Made by a program: the position numbers and the translations under genes. Source: Xanthomonas codiaei (GTDB taxonomy: Bacteria > Pseudomonadota > Gammaproteobacteria > Xanthomonadales > Xanthomonadaceae). From it: a stretch of DNA of 64,000 nt. The notes below the pieces were generated by a model. It was not told the DNA's origin. It saw nothing but the letters and a program-made list of their open reading frames with translations, and ran no database searches. Positions 31,526 through 40,791 of this stretch are shown one piece after another. Position 1 is the stretch's first letter. Each line of letters begins with the position of its first letter. The stretch lies in NCBI RefSeq assembly GCF_002939785.1, contig NZ_MDEC01000005.1, positions 43,928 to 107,927 on the forward strand. Reading direction: 5' to 3'.

Positions 31526-34414
31526 ATGAACCTTCGCACCTCCGCAGTGCGGCTGGGCCTGTTGCCCGCCGGTATTGCGATCGCGTTGACGCCGGCTTTT
31601 GCCGCCAATGCACAAGAGCAGTCCGCCCCGTCGACCACGACCCTGGACCGCATCGAAATCACCGGCTCGCGCATCCGCTCGGTCGACGTGGAAACCGCAC
31701 AGCCGGTGTTCACCGTCACTCAGCAGGACATCCAGAAGTCCGGCCTGGTCAGCGTTGGCGACATCCTCCAGAACCTGTCGATCGCCGGCACGCAGACCTA
31801 CAGCAAGGCTGCCGTGCTGACCTCCGATCCGGAGCAGGGCGGCCAGTACGTCAATCTCTACAACTTGAACGAGAACCGTACCCTGGTGCTGGTGAACGGC
31901 AAGCGTTGGACCAGCAGCCTGAATGGCCTGACCGACATGTCCACCATCCCGAGCTCGCTGATCGAGCGCATCGAAGTCCTGAAGGACGGCGCCTCGGCGA
32001 TCTACGGCTCCGACGCCGTGGCCGGTGTGGTCAACATCATCCTGCGCCAGAACTACGACGGTGCCGAGGCCTCGGCCTACTTCGGCCAGAACGGTCGCGG
32101 CGACGGTTCCAAGGAGCAGTACTCCTTCACCGCCGGTACCACCACCGACCGCGCCTCGCTGGTGTTCGGTGCCAACTACACCAACGAAGATCCGGTGTGG
32201 GCCAAGGACCGTGCGCTGACCCGTTACTCGGCCGGTCCGAACCATATCGAAGACAGCCTGAGCGCGACCGGCCCGTGGGGTCGTTTCACCTCCAACGGCG
32301 AAACCTACATCCTCAACCACACCGGTTCGTTCGATGGCCGTGGCGTGGGCGCCGATTCGCGCAATCTCGCCAACTACCATAACGAGATCACCACCGACGA
32401 CTACTACAACTCCGTCGACCAGATGATGTTGCAGCAGTCCAGCCGCAACAAGTCGATCTTCACCACCGGCAGCTACAACTTCACCGACAGCCTGACCTTC
32501 AAGTCGACCGCGATGTACTCCGAGCGCGACTCGAACCGTCAGATCGCCGGCTACCCGCTGCAGGCCGCCTCGCAGCCGCAGTTCCCGGTCGCCATCAGTG
32601 GCAGCAGCTACTACAACCCGGTCGGCCAGGACATCACCAGCTGGTTCCGCCGCACTGTCGAGTTGCCGCGCACCACCGAAAGCAACGTCAAGACCCTGCA
32701 TTTCGATGCAGCGCTGGAAGGCGTGTTCGACGTCGGCAGCCACGGCTGGAACTGGGACGTGGGCTTCAACTACAACAAGTACGACGTGACGCAGGTCTCG
32801 CGCGGCAATATCAACCTGCTGGCATTGCAGAAGGCGCTGGGTCCGTCGTTCCTCAATGCGCAGGGTCAGGTGCAGTGCGGTACCGCGGCGGCTCCGATCG
32901 CGCTGGGCACCAGCAACGCGCTGGGCCAGTGCACCCCGTTCAACATCCTGGGCGGCCCCTCGGCGTCCACCCCGAACGCGCTGCAGTACATCAATGCGCT
33001 GACGCAGTCCACGCAGCAGAGTCTGAGCAAGCAGTGGACCGCCAACATCACCGGTGGCCTGTTCGATCTGCCGGCCGGCGAGCTGGGCTTCGCTGCGGGC
33101 GTCGAGCACCGCGAAGTCAGCGGTTACGACTATCCGGATCAGCTGTCCAGCGCCGGTTACACCACCGACCTGGCGGCACAGGCCACCGAAGGTCGCTACC
33201 AGACCAACGAAGCCTACCTGGAGCTGTTGATTCCGGTGTTGAAGGATCTGCCGGGCGCCAAGGAACTGTCGTTCGACGTGGCCGCACGCTACAGCAACTG
33301 CAGCCGCTTCGGCGACACCACCAACAGCAAGTTCAGCTTCACCTGGAAGCCGATCGACGACCTGCTGGTGCGTGGTACCTACGGCACCGGTTTCCGTGCG
33401 CCGACGCTGTCTGACACCTTCGGTGGCGGCTCGCAGACCTTCGATACCTTCACCGATCCGTGCGACGCCACCTTCGGTTCGCTGGGCAATGCAGGCGTGG
33501 CAGCACGCTGCGCCAGCGAAGGCCTGGCGGCCGGTTACCGCCAGACCGACAGCGCGGGCAACCCGGTGACGCGTCGCGACGTGCAGGGCAACGCGCCGTT
33601 CAATTCGGGCGTGGGCAACGCCGAGCTCGAGCCGGAAAACAGCATCACCCGCACCGTGGGCATGGTGTACAGCCCGCATTGGGTGCAGGGCCTGGACTTC
33701 TCGCTGGACTGGTACCGCATTTCGATCTCCAACATCATCACCGCGCTGTCGGCCAATGATGTGTTGAACAACTGCTACCTCAACAGCCTGGCCAGCTACT
33801 GCGCCGACTACGGTCGCGACCCGATCACCGGCCAGGTCACCACGCTGAGCCGCGGTAACGTCAACCTGGGTCGTCTGGAAACCGAAGGCTACAACTTCGG
33901 CGTGCGTTACCGCATGCCGGAAACCGCCTACGGCAAGTTCGCCGTCAACCTGGATACCAACTACCTGGCGACCTACAAGTCGCAGGCAGAGTCGGATGCG
34001 GATTGGGCCAACTACGCCGGCTACTGGAACTTCCCGCGCGTGCGTGCCACCTTGGGCCTGGACTGGTCGCTGGGTGCGTTGTCGGCCAACTGGAACCTGC
34101 GCTACTACGGCGGTTTCCGCGATTACTGCTGGGATGCCTCGGCAGGGATCGAGTGCAACAACCCGAACTACCAGACGCCGAATCCGGGTTGGGGCGGCGG
34201 TACCGGTTCCAACAAGAAGGGCTCGATCTCCTACCAGGACGTCTCGGTCACCTGGCAGGCTCCGTGGGATGGCAGCGTGACCGTCGGCGCCCGTAACATC
34301 TGGAACAAGCAGCCGCCGGTGACCTACTCGATCACCAACAGCAGCACCGCGGCCATCGATCCGATGCTGGATTACGACCGCTTCCTGTTCGTGCAGTACA
34401 ACCAGCGCTTCTGA
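31526..34414 (+). CDS. TonB-dependent outer-membrane receptor
   Basis: 962 aa. A signal peptide (about residues 1-28, ending ANAQ) precedes a plug domain with RIEITGSRIRSVD, NLNENRTLVLVNGKR and IERIEVLKDGASAIYGSDAVAGVVN. The C-terminal beta-barrel ends in YNQRF with a terminal Phe. This fits the large Xanthomonas class of TonB-dependent transporters for iron chelates, vitamins or plant carbohydrates. The substrate is not identifiable. It is preceded by an AraC gene and a CadC-like gene, probably its regulators. ATG with GGAGAG upstream; a TTG immediately before it is not preferred. Confidence 0.93.
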   Translation: MNLRTSAVRLGLLPAGIAIALTPAFAANAQEQSAPSTTTLDRIEITGSRIRSVDVETAQPVFTVTQQDIQKSGLVSVGDILQNLSIAGTQTYSKAAVLTSDPEQGGQYVNLYNLNENRTLVLVNGKRWTSSLNGLTDMSTIPSSLIERIEVLKDGASAIYGSDAVAGVVNIILRQNYDGAEASAYFGQNGRGDGSKEQYSFTAGTTTDRASLVFGANYTNEDPVWAKDRALTRYSAGPNHIEDSLSATGPWGRFTSNGETYILNHTGSFDGRGVGADSRNLANYHNEITTDDYYNSVDQMMLQQSSRNKSIFTTGSYNFTDSLTFKSTAMYSERDSNRQIAGYPLQAASQPQFPVAISGSSYYNPVGQDITSWFRRTVELPRTTESNVKTLHFDAALEGVFDVGSHGWNWDVGFNYNKYDVTQVSRGNINLLALQKALGPSFLNAQGQVQCGTAAAPIALGTSNALGQCTPFNILGGPSASTPNALQYINALTQSTQQSLSKQWTANITGGLFDLPAGELGFAAGVEHREVSGYDYPDQLSSAGYTTDLAAQATEGRYQTNEAYLELLIPVLKDLPGAKELSFDVAARYSNCSRFGDTTNSKFSFTWKPIDDLLVRGTYGTGFRAPTLSDTFGGGSQTFDTFTDPCDATFGSLGNAGVAARCASEGLAAGYRQTDSAGNPVTRRDVQGNAPFNSGVGNAELEPENSITRTVGMVYSPHWVQGLDFSLDWYRISISNIITALSANDVLNNCYLNSLASYCADYGRDPITGQVTTLSRGNVNLGRLETEGYNFGVRYRMPETAYGKFAVNLDTNYLATYKSQAESDADWANYAGYWNFPRVRATLGLDWSLGALSANWNLRYYGGFRDYCWDASAGIECNNPNYQTPNPGWGGGTGSNKKGSISYQDVSVTWQAPWDGSVTVGARNIWNKQPPVTYSITNSSTAAIDPMLDYDRFLFVQYNQRF

Positions 34415-34438
34415 TCATCGAAGCGACGTGAAAGAAGA

Positions 34439-34464
34439 AGCGGGCCGAAAGGCCCGCTTTTTTT
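34439..34464 (+). terminator. intrinsic terminator of the TonB receptor gene
   Basis: AGCGGGCC, loop GAAA, GGCCCGCT, then seven T. About 25 bases past the stop. Confidence 0.9.
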
Positions 34465-34795
34465 ATGTCCGTGTTCGACTGCGTTCAAGGTGTGGTGGTG
34501 CGTGCCAGTCGCGCGGCTGCCGTGTGGCGCCGAGGGCTGGCGCGCCCCGGGACCGCCTGGACGCGCTGCAACCGGAGCCGGGGCATGCCACAACATTCCC
34601 TGCGCGCGTGCGGTCCACCACTCTTCAACGACAGGGGCTTGCGTTTCCGTGTCGCAACCTCGGCCTGGCTTGGAACGCAGCTGTTTCGGGTCTGGATCCT
34701 CCTTGACGGATAGCGCGTTGCGCGGCGGCTGAAGTCACCGCTCGGCAGTGACCCCGAGTGCCCATCCCGCGCGCGTCATCCCGCAGCGAAGGACC
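34465..34795. other. intergenic region, no feature recognised
   Basis: About 330 bases between two terminators facing each other. The open frames are short and overlap on several frames. Nothing supports a gene. Confidence 0.5.
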
Positions 34796-34824
34796 AAAAA
34801 AAAGGCGCGATCCCATCGCGCCTT
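34796..34824 (-). terminator. intrinsic terminator of the HDOD gene
   Basis: AAGGCGCGAT, loop CCC, ATCGCGCCTT, with eight A on the plus strand forming the T-run on the minus strand. It lies about 40 bases past the HDOD stop. Confidence 0.9.
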
Positions 34825-34860
34825 CTCGCTACTTGCATCGCTGCCCTGGGCGGTCGCCAC

Positions 34861-35976
34861 TCATGCCTCGGCAAGGCCAAGCAAGGTATCGGCCTGTTCG
34901 CGCCAGGTGGGCAGGCGGGAGATCACGCCGACCTTGGACAAATACTCCTCGTCCACGGTTTCGCCACTGGCCAGCGCCGTGGCCACATGCACCGCGCCGG
35001 TCACCCAGAAGCTGCGCAGGCTGGAACGTTGCGGGTGACGATGGAAGGCCACCGCTTCGATGATCGGCATCGGCAGGCCCCACAGGCCAAGCAGGTAGGC
35101 GCCGGCTTCGGTATGACCCAGGCGCTCGTCGCCGCCTTCCGGCAGCGGTTCGCGCTCGTCGCGCACGCCGGGCAGCAGCAGGCCGATATCGGCCAGCAGC
35201 GCGGCGGTGGAACCCAGCTCCGCGCTGGTCGGTGGCAATACCTTGGCCGCCAGGCGCGAGGAGAGCAGGGCGCGGCGCTGCATCGCGCTGCGCTCGGCGG
35301 GGGTCAGGGTCTGCACCGAGAACACTTCGCTTGCCAGTACCAGGTCGCGCAGCGTCGCCACGCCCAGGCGGGTCACCGCCGTGCGCAGGTCGGTGATGCT
35401 GCGCCCGCCGGAAAAGAACGCCGAGTTGCACAGCTGCAGCACCTTGGCCGCAATCGCCGGATCGCCGGCAATGAGCTTGGCGATGTCGGCCGCATCGGCG
35501 CCATCGTCTTCTTCCAGTGCATGCATCAGGCTCAGATACAGATGCGGCGGCGACGGCAGCTTTTCGATCCGCCCGATGGCCGCGCGCAGGCGCGGGTTGC
35601 CGAGCAGGTCGCGCAGCTCTTCCAGGCTGGTGACGGCCTCGAGCAGGACTTCCGGCGCCAGCGGCATCGGCAGGAAGCGATGGGCCACGCCGATGATGCG
35701 GGCCGGCGGCGTGCGCTGGCCATCCTGGGCATCGATCAGCGCAATCCGGATCGTATCCGGGCGCAAGGTGCGGATCTGCCCCAGCAAGGTGGCGGCAGTC
35801 AGGTCGGGCAGGATCGGTGCAACGATGACCGCGTCGAACGGCGACAGCGCGGCAGCTTCGATCGCCGAATTTCCATCGGCCACCTGCTGCGCCTGCCATT
35901 GGTCGCCGAGATCGGAGACGTAATCGACCAGGTCGGACGGCAGGCTGGCTTCGTCCCCAACAAACAGAATACGCAA
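34861..35976 (-). CDS. HDOD-domain signalling protein with degenerate receiver-like N-terminus
   Basis: 371 aa. Residues 1-120 have the length and pattern of a response-regulator receiver, but where the phosphorylated Asp is expected the sequence reads FDAVIVAPILPDL, without Asp. The HDOD domain follows (about 130-320: KLPSPPHLYLSLMHALEED, AAKVLQLCNSAFFSGG, LRTAVTRLGVATLRDLVLA). HDOD proteins act in signalling, often with c-di-GMP systems, without phosphodiesterase activity. The start is TTG at 35976 with GGGGAAG upstream. It lies 149 bases behind ppa on the same strand. Confidence 0.85.
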   Translation of the reverse strand: MRILFVGDEASLPSDLVDYVSDLGDQWQAQQVADGNSAIEAAALSPFDAVIVAPILPDLTAATLLGQIRTLRPDTIRIALIDAQDGQRTPPARIIGVAHRFLPMPLAPEVLLEAVTSLEELRDLLGNPRLRAAIGRIEKLPSPPHLYLSLMHALEEDDGADAADIAKLIAGDPAIAAKVLQLCNSAFFSGGRSITDLRTAVTRLGVATLRDLVLASEVFSVQTLTPAERSAMQRRALLSSRLAAKVLPPTSAELGSTAALLADIGLLLPGVRDEREPLPEGGDERLGHTEAGAYLLGLWGLPMPIIEAVAFHRHPQRSSLRSFWVTGAVHVATALASGETVDEEYLSKVGVISRLPTWREQADTLLGLAEA

Positions 35977-36056
35977 GACACTTCCCCAGAAGTCACCGGC
36001 GGCAAGGCGCCGGCCAAACGCAGTCCGGCAATGTACCCAATCTGCGGGCAGCGGTC

Positions 36057-36087
36057 ACCGGGATCACGGCAAAAGCGTGATCCCGGT
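36057..36087 (-). terminator. hairpin downstream of ppa
   Basis: A perfect 12-bp stem, ACCGGGATCACG (36057-36068) and CGTGATCCCGGT (36076-36087), with a 7-base loop. No T-run follows, so it could be a 3' stabilising hairpin or a factor-assisted terminator. Confidence 0.55.
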
Positions 36088-36125
36088 CGCTCCGTGCTCA
36101 CGGAGCCAAGGTGACGGCCAACGGC

Positions 36126-36662
36126 TCAGGGCACGTCGGAATTATAGCGTTCCACCGATTCGACCAGGATGCGCTTGGCCTCGGCCGCGCCGCCCCAGCC
36201 GTCCAGCTTGACCCACTTGCCCTTCTCCAGGTCCTTGTAATGCTCGAAGAAATGGCCGATGCGCTCCAGCCAGTGGCTGGACACCTGGTCGATATCTTCG
36301 ATATGCGCATAGCCGGAGAAGATCTTCTCGATCGGCACCGCCAGGATCTTTTCGTCGCCGCCGGCCTCGTCGCTCATGCGCAGCACGCCGACCGGACGGC
36401 AGCGCACCACCGAGCCCGGGACCAGCGGCAGCGGCAGCACCACCAGCACGTCCGCCGGATCGCCGTCGCCGCACAGGGTGTTGGGCACATAGCCGTAATT
36501 GCAGGGGTAGCGCATCGGGGTCGACAGGATCCGGTCGACGAAGATCGCGCCGCTGGCCTTGTCCACTTCGTACTTGACCGGCTCGGAATCCTTGGGGATT
36601 TCGATGACGACATTGATTTCTTCCGGCAGATTCTTGCCAGAGGTGACCAGTTCAAGACCCAT
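36126..36662 (-). CDS. ppa: inorganic pyrophosphatase (soluble, family I)
   Basis: 178 aa. It hydrolyses pyrophosphate to phosphate with Mg2+. The signature DGDPADVLV is at residues 66-74, with the acidic ligands Asp66, Asp68 and Asp71. Other conserved parts are YEVDKASGAIFVDR, YPCNYGYVP and KWVKLDGWG near the C-terminus. Length is typical. It stands near hppA and pfp, two other PPi-using enzymes. Confidence 0.96.
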   Translation of the reverse strand: MGLELVTSGKNLPEEINVVIEIPKDSEPVKYEVDKASGAIFVDRILSTPMRYPCNYGYVPNTLCGDGDPADVLVVLPLPLVPGSVVRCRPVGVLRMSDEAGGDEKILAVPIEKIFSGYAHIEDIDQVSSHWLERIGHFFEHYKDLEKGKWVKLDGWGGAAEAKRILVESVERYNSDVP

Positions 36663-36859
36663 GCGCGTAGCTCCGAGGCGTCAGCAGTGTGTGGAGCGCG
36701 ATTCTACGCGTTCGGCTGTTGCGCTGCAGCGACACTGAATAGGCACCGTTCTGACGCCCGCATGCGGCATAGCCTGCATTCATCACAGGGAAGGCCCCGA
36801 TCCCTGCAGACCGGCCCTGCGGCGCACGCTGCAGGCTCATCCACCGCTCGGGAACCACC

Positions 36860-37342
36860 ATGCTCAGGACCACGCGCCTGCTCGTCGTACTGCTGTTTTC
36901 GCTCTGCGCCCATGCCGCCGCTGCGGCAACGCCACCACCGACCTACGTCGACGCCGTGGACTGGCCGTCCAATGGGGAGGGCTGGGAGGCCTTCATCGAT
37001 CTGGAGCAACGGCTGGACCGTGATTTCGACAACATCTGCGGCGACACTTTCTGCGGTGGCGAATTCAGCGACTACCAGCCGCTGCGCTTTCGCTGCTCGG
37101 TGCATCGCCTCACCGGCGTGGTGCGCAGCTGCATCTGGACCTTCGGCGCCAGCGAGGTCGGCGTCGATCCCCGCAGCGGCTACCTGCGCTCCGACAGCCG
37201 GGTCTGGCGCTGCACCGCGCCCGTGAAGGCTGGAACCCGCCTGGACGAGATGTATCGCGTGCTTGCGGTGACCAATCCGCTGTTCGAACCGCTGCCGGGC
37301 GGTGCGCCGCCGATCTACGACGGCCTGATCGGTTGCCTGTGA
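36860..37342 (+). CDS. small exported protein of unknown function
   Basis: 160 aa. A signal peptide is visible (MLRTTRLLVVLLFSLCAHAAAAA). The mature part has five or six Cys (NICGDTFCGG, LRFRCSVH, RSCIWTF, WRCTAP, LIGCL), which suggests a disulphide-linked periplasmic or secreted fold. No family function is recognised. It lies between ppa and hppA but on the opposite strand, so there is no operon link. Confidence 0.75.
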   Translation: MLRTTRLLVVLLFSLCAHAAAAATPPPTYVDAVDWPSNGEGWEAFIDLEQRLDRDFDNICGDTFCGGEFSDYQPLRFRCSVHRLTGVVRSCIWTFGASEVGVDPRSGYLRSDSRVWRCTAPVKAGTRLDEMYRVLAVTNPLFEPLPGGAPPIYDGLIGCL

Positions 37343-37613
37343 TGGCGCCGAGGCGAGCCGCCCAGGTTGCGGGCCGATGGTCCGCTCGACACGGTCGGCA
37401 CCATCCATCGCAGGCGAGTACGTCGCTTGCAGCACCGCATGCGACGGCGGCCATCCGGTCACGGCGCAGGATGGTGAAGCCGGCCGCATGGCAGCGGCCG
37501 GGGACGGCTCGCTGCCCCGTACTGAGCCAGATTCTCGACCTGGCGACCATGCCCGGCCGGGCTGGCCCGCACTGCGAACTGCCAGCGAAGCCCAGGCGCA
37601 TGGCACGCTTCGC

Positions 37614-39641
37614 TCAGAGCAAGGGCACCAGCAACAGCGCCACGATGTTGATGATCTTGATCAACGGGTTGATGGCCGGCCCTGCGGTGTCCTTGTACGG
37701 GTCGCCCACGGTGTCGCCCGTGATCGCCGCCTTGTGCGCTTCGCTGCCCTTGCCGCCGAAGTGACCATCCTCGATGTATTTCTTGGCGTTGTCCCAGGCA
37801 CCGCCGCCGGTGGTCATGGAAATGGCCAGGAACAAGCCGGTGACGATCGTGCCGATCAGCAGGCCGCCGAGCGCGCGCGGCCCCAGCAACAGACCCACCA
37901 CGATCGGTACCACCACCGGCAACAACGAGGGCACGATCATTTCGCCGATCGCCGAGCGGGTCAGCATGTCGACCGCACGGTCGTATTGCGGCTTGGCGGT
38001 GCCGGCCATGATGCCGGGAATCTCGCGGAACTGACGGCGGACTTCCTCCACCACCGCGCCCGCCGCGCGGCCCACGGCCTCCATCGCCATGGCGCCGAAC
38101 AGGTAGGGAATCAGGCCGCCGATCAGCAGGCCGATGATGACCGTGTGGTCGGACAGGTCGAAGGCGAAGACCTCGTTCGGATTGGCGGCCTGCAGGTTGT
38201 GGGTGTAGTCGGCGAACAGCACCAGCGCGGCAAGCGCCGCCGATCCGATCGCATAGCCCTTGGTCACCGCCTTGGTGGTGTTGCCTACCGCATCCAGCGG
38301 ATCGGTGATGTTGCGCACTTCCGGCGGCAGCTCGGCCATTTCGGCGATGCCGCCGGCGTTGTCGGTGATGGGGCCGTAGGCATCCAGCGCCACGATCATG
38401 CCGGCCATCGACAGCATGGCGGTGGCTGCGATGGCGATCCCGTACAAACCGCCGAAGTGGAACGCGGCCCAGATCGCCGCACATACGGCGATCACCGGCA
38501 GTGCGGTGGACTTCATCGAAATGCCCAGGCCGGCAATGATGTTGGTGCCGTGGCCGGTGGTGCTGGCCGATGCCACGTGCTGCACGGGCCTGTACTGGGT
38601 TCCGGTGTAGTACTCGGTGATCCACACGATCAGCCCGGTGAGGACCAACCCGATCAAGGCGCACACGTACAACGAGGTGGCGCCATGGCTGTTGTCGCGC
38701 ATCAGCGCCTGGGTGATCGGCCAATACGCCAGCGCGGCCAGGACGCCGGAGACGATCACGCCCTTGTAGAGCGCTCCCATGATCGAGCCACCCGCCTTCA
38801 CCTTGACGAAGGCCGCGCCGACGATCGACGCGATGATCGATACCCCGCCAAGCACCAGCGGATACAGCACCGCATGCGGCCCGGTCTCGGCCAGGGCCAG
38901 GCTGCCGAGCAGCATCGTGGCGATCACGGTGACCGCATAGGTCTCGAACAGGTCCGCTGCCATGCCGGCGCAGTCGCCCACGTTGTCGCCCACGTTATCG
39001 GCGATCACCGCCGGGTTGCGCGGGTCGTCTTCGGGGATGCCGGCCTCCACCTTGCCCACCAGGTCCGCGCCCACGTCCGCGCCCTTGGTGAAAATACCGC
39101 CACCCAGGCGCGCGAAGATCGAAATCAGCGATGACCCGAACGCCAGCCCGACCAGGGCGTGCAGGTTCTGCTCCAACGGCAGTCCCAGGTGCTGCAGCAC
39201 GGCGTAATAGCCGGCCACACCGAGCAGGCCCAGGCCCACCACCAGCATGCCGGTGATCGCGCCACCGCGAAACGCCACATCCATCGCCTTGCCGATCCCG
39301 TCGCGTGCGGCCTCGGCGGTGCGCACGTTGGCGCGCACCGAGACATTCATGCCGATGTAGCCGGCCAGCCCGGACAGCACCGCACCCAGGGCGAAACCGA
39401 TCGCGGTGTACCAGCTCAGGAACAGCCCGACCAGCACGAACAGCACGCCGCCGGCGATCGAGATCGTGAGGTATTGCCGGTTGAGATAGGCGCGTGCGCC
39501 TTCCTGGATCGCAGCGGCGATCTCCTGCATGCGGGCATTGCCGCTTGGCTGCGCCACCACCCAGCGCGCCGACACGATTCCGTAGACGATTGCCAGGACC
39601 GCACATCCCAGCGCAAGCGATAACCCGTAATGTTCCAGCAT
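37614..39641 (-). CDS. hppA: proton-pumping membrane pyrophosphatase, K+-independent type
   Basis: 675 aa. This integral membrane protein has about 16 helices and couples PPi hydrolysis to H+ export. The PPi/Mg site is visible as [20 protein letters not shown] followed by [19 protein letters not shown], and the second acidic motif as [16 protein letters not shown]. The motif GNTTKA carries Lys457, which in this family marks the K+-independent H+ pumps (Ala marks K+-dependent ones). The ATG at 39641 has GGGAGGGG upstream; longer frame is not conserved. Neighbours ppa and pfp also handle PPi. Confidence 0.95.
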   Translation of the reverse strand: MLEHYGLSLALGCAVLAIVYGIVSARWVVAQPSGNARMQEIAAAIQEGARAYLNRQYLTISIAGGVLFVLVGLFLSWYTAIGFALGAVLSGLAGYIGMNVSVRANVRTAEAARDGIGKAMDVAFRGGAITGMLVVGLGLLGVAGYYAVLQHLGLPLEQNLHALVGLAFGSSLISIFARLGGGIFTKGADVGADLVGKVEAGIPEDDPRNPAVIADNVGDNVGDCAGMAADLFETYAVTVIATMLLGSLALAETGPHAVLYPLVLGGVSIIASIVGAAFVKVKAGGSIMGALYKGVIVSGVLAALAYWPITQALMRDNSHGATSLYVCALIGLVLTGLIVWITEYYTGTQYRPVQHVASASTTGHGTNIIAGLGISMKSTALPVIAVCAAIWAAFHFGGLYGIAIAATAMLSMAGMIVALDAYGPITDNAGGIAEMAELPPEVRNITDPLDAVGNTTKAVTKGYAIGSAALAALVLFADYTHNLQAANPNEVFAFDLSDHTVIIGLLIGGLIPYLFGAMAMEAVGRAAGAVVEEVRRQFREIPGIMAGTAKPQYDRAVDMLTRSAIGEMIVPSLLPVVVPIVVGLLLGPRALGGLLIGTIVTGLFLAISMTTGGGAWDNAKKYIEDGHFGGKGSEAHKAAITGDTVGDPYKDTAGPAINPLIKIINIVALLLVPLL

Positions 39642-39889
39642 GACCCCTCCCAGAGAATGGATGTCATCCGGTCGGGATGAACCAGGGGGGCGATGCACGA
39701 CGAGTAGACGGCGAATACGAACTCGACGGCCGCAAGGGCCACAATGCGCGTCGCGATGTTCAAGTGGCCGGATCGCGGCCGAGTATGCGCCGCGGAGTGC
39801 GTGGCTGCCAGCCATCATGGCTTGGCGCGTTGTTCAGTTGCCACGTGACAGCCTGCGGACCATCCGATCAACCGATCCAAGGAGTCGCC

Positions 39890-40414
39890 ATGTCCCGCCA
39901 TGCCGCGTCCAGCCATGCCGCAGCGTTGAGTGCCCTGCTGCTCGCCGGCAGCGCCTTTGCTGCAGACCCCGCGCCGGAGCTGAAGGCGCGTGCGCCCGGT
40001 GCCGTGCAGGCGGTCGGGGCAGTACACACCTTGCGGCAGATTCCGGAAGCGTGCGCACGGTTGGAAGGCGTGTTCACCGGCAATGCCGCGCAGCCCTACA
40101 CCTTCTCGGTGGTGCGCAGCAGCCCGACCTGTCAGCCGCGCGCGCGCTTGGTGGACTACGCCAAGGCTGCGCCCAGCGTGGCGTCGGGCTGGATCTTCAA
40201 CGACGTGATCCGTGTTCCCAGTGCGGCTTGCCCGAGCCAGCAGGCGGTGGTGCGCATCTGGCGCAAGCCGGTGGATGCCAAGCCGCAGCTGGACGGGCAA
40301 GGTCAGTCGCGCATCTATCTGGAAGATGCCAAGCAGCAGGCCGCTGCCGGCAAGATGCCGCAGGTGCCGATGTTCGCCGCCCAGCAAACCCTGGAAGGCA
40401 AGGCCTGCCAGTAG
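39890..40414 (+). CDS. exported protein of unknown function
   Basis: 174 aa. The signal peptide MSRHAASSHAAALSALLLAGSAFAA is clear and the ATG has AAGGAG upstream. The mature part has three Cys-containing stretches (PEACARLEGVF, SSPTCQPRARLVDY, PSAACPSQQAVVRIW) and ends LEGKACQ. No known domain is recognised. It is divergent from hppA. Function unknown. Confidence 0.75.
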   Translation: MSRHAASSHAAALSALLLAGSAFAADPAPELKARAPGAVQAVGAVHTLRQIPEACARLEGVFTGNAAQPYTFSVVRSSPTCQPRARLVDYAKAAPSVASGWIFNDVIRVPSAACPSQQAVVRIWRKPVDAKPQLDGQGQSRIYLEDAKQQAAAGKMPQVPMFAAQQTLEGKACQ

Positions 40415-40791
40415 GTGGTGCGAGTCGTCAACGCACTGCGTGGATGGATCACGCTGGGGAGCGACTTGGCGAGGGCGCCGTAGCATCGCTGGCCACCAAG
40501 CCGGATGACTCGCTGGGTGAGCAGTGTCGCCGGGGTTTAGAGATGTGATGCATCCCGCCGGCCGGTTCTCATGCATTCCATCCTGACGCGCGCCGCAGCG
40601 CCCTGAGATAGCCAACACACTTGCACCGGCTGCCGCTCCTGTGTCGCATCCATGTCGAAGCCAGCTGCCACGCACATTTTCCGGTGATGTCGCCGTGCCA
40701 TTCGGCTGGTGCCGGGACGCGGCTGCATGCCACCGCCTGCCTGTCCAGGTGCTGATGCGTCAGCCCCTGGAGCGCGGCGGCCCGGCTGGAC
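40415..40791. other. intergenic region, no feature recognised
   Basis: About 375 bases between the convergent exported-protein gene and pfp. No terminator with a T-run, no repeat and no believable gene was seen. Confidence 0.5.

Noticed and set aside
31493..33679. Long minus-strand open frame opposite the TonB receptor
   Set aside because: Shadow of the receptor gene; no motif and no ribosome site.
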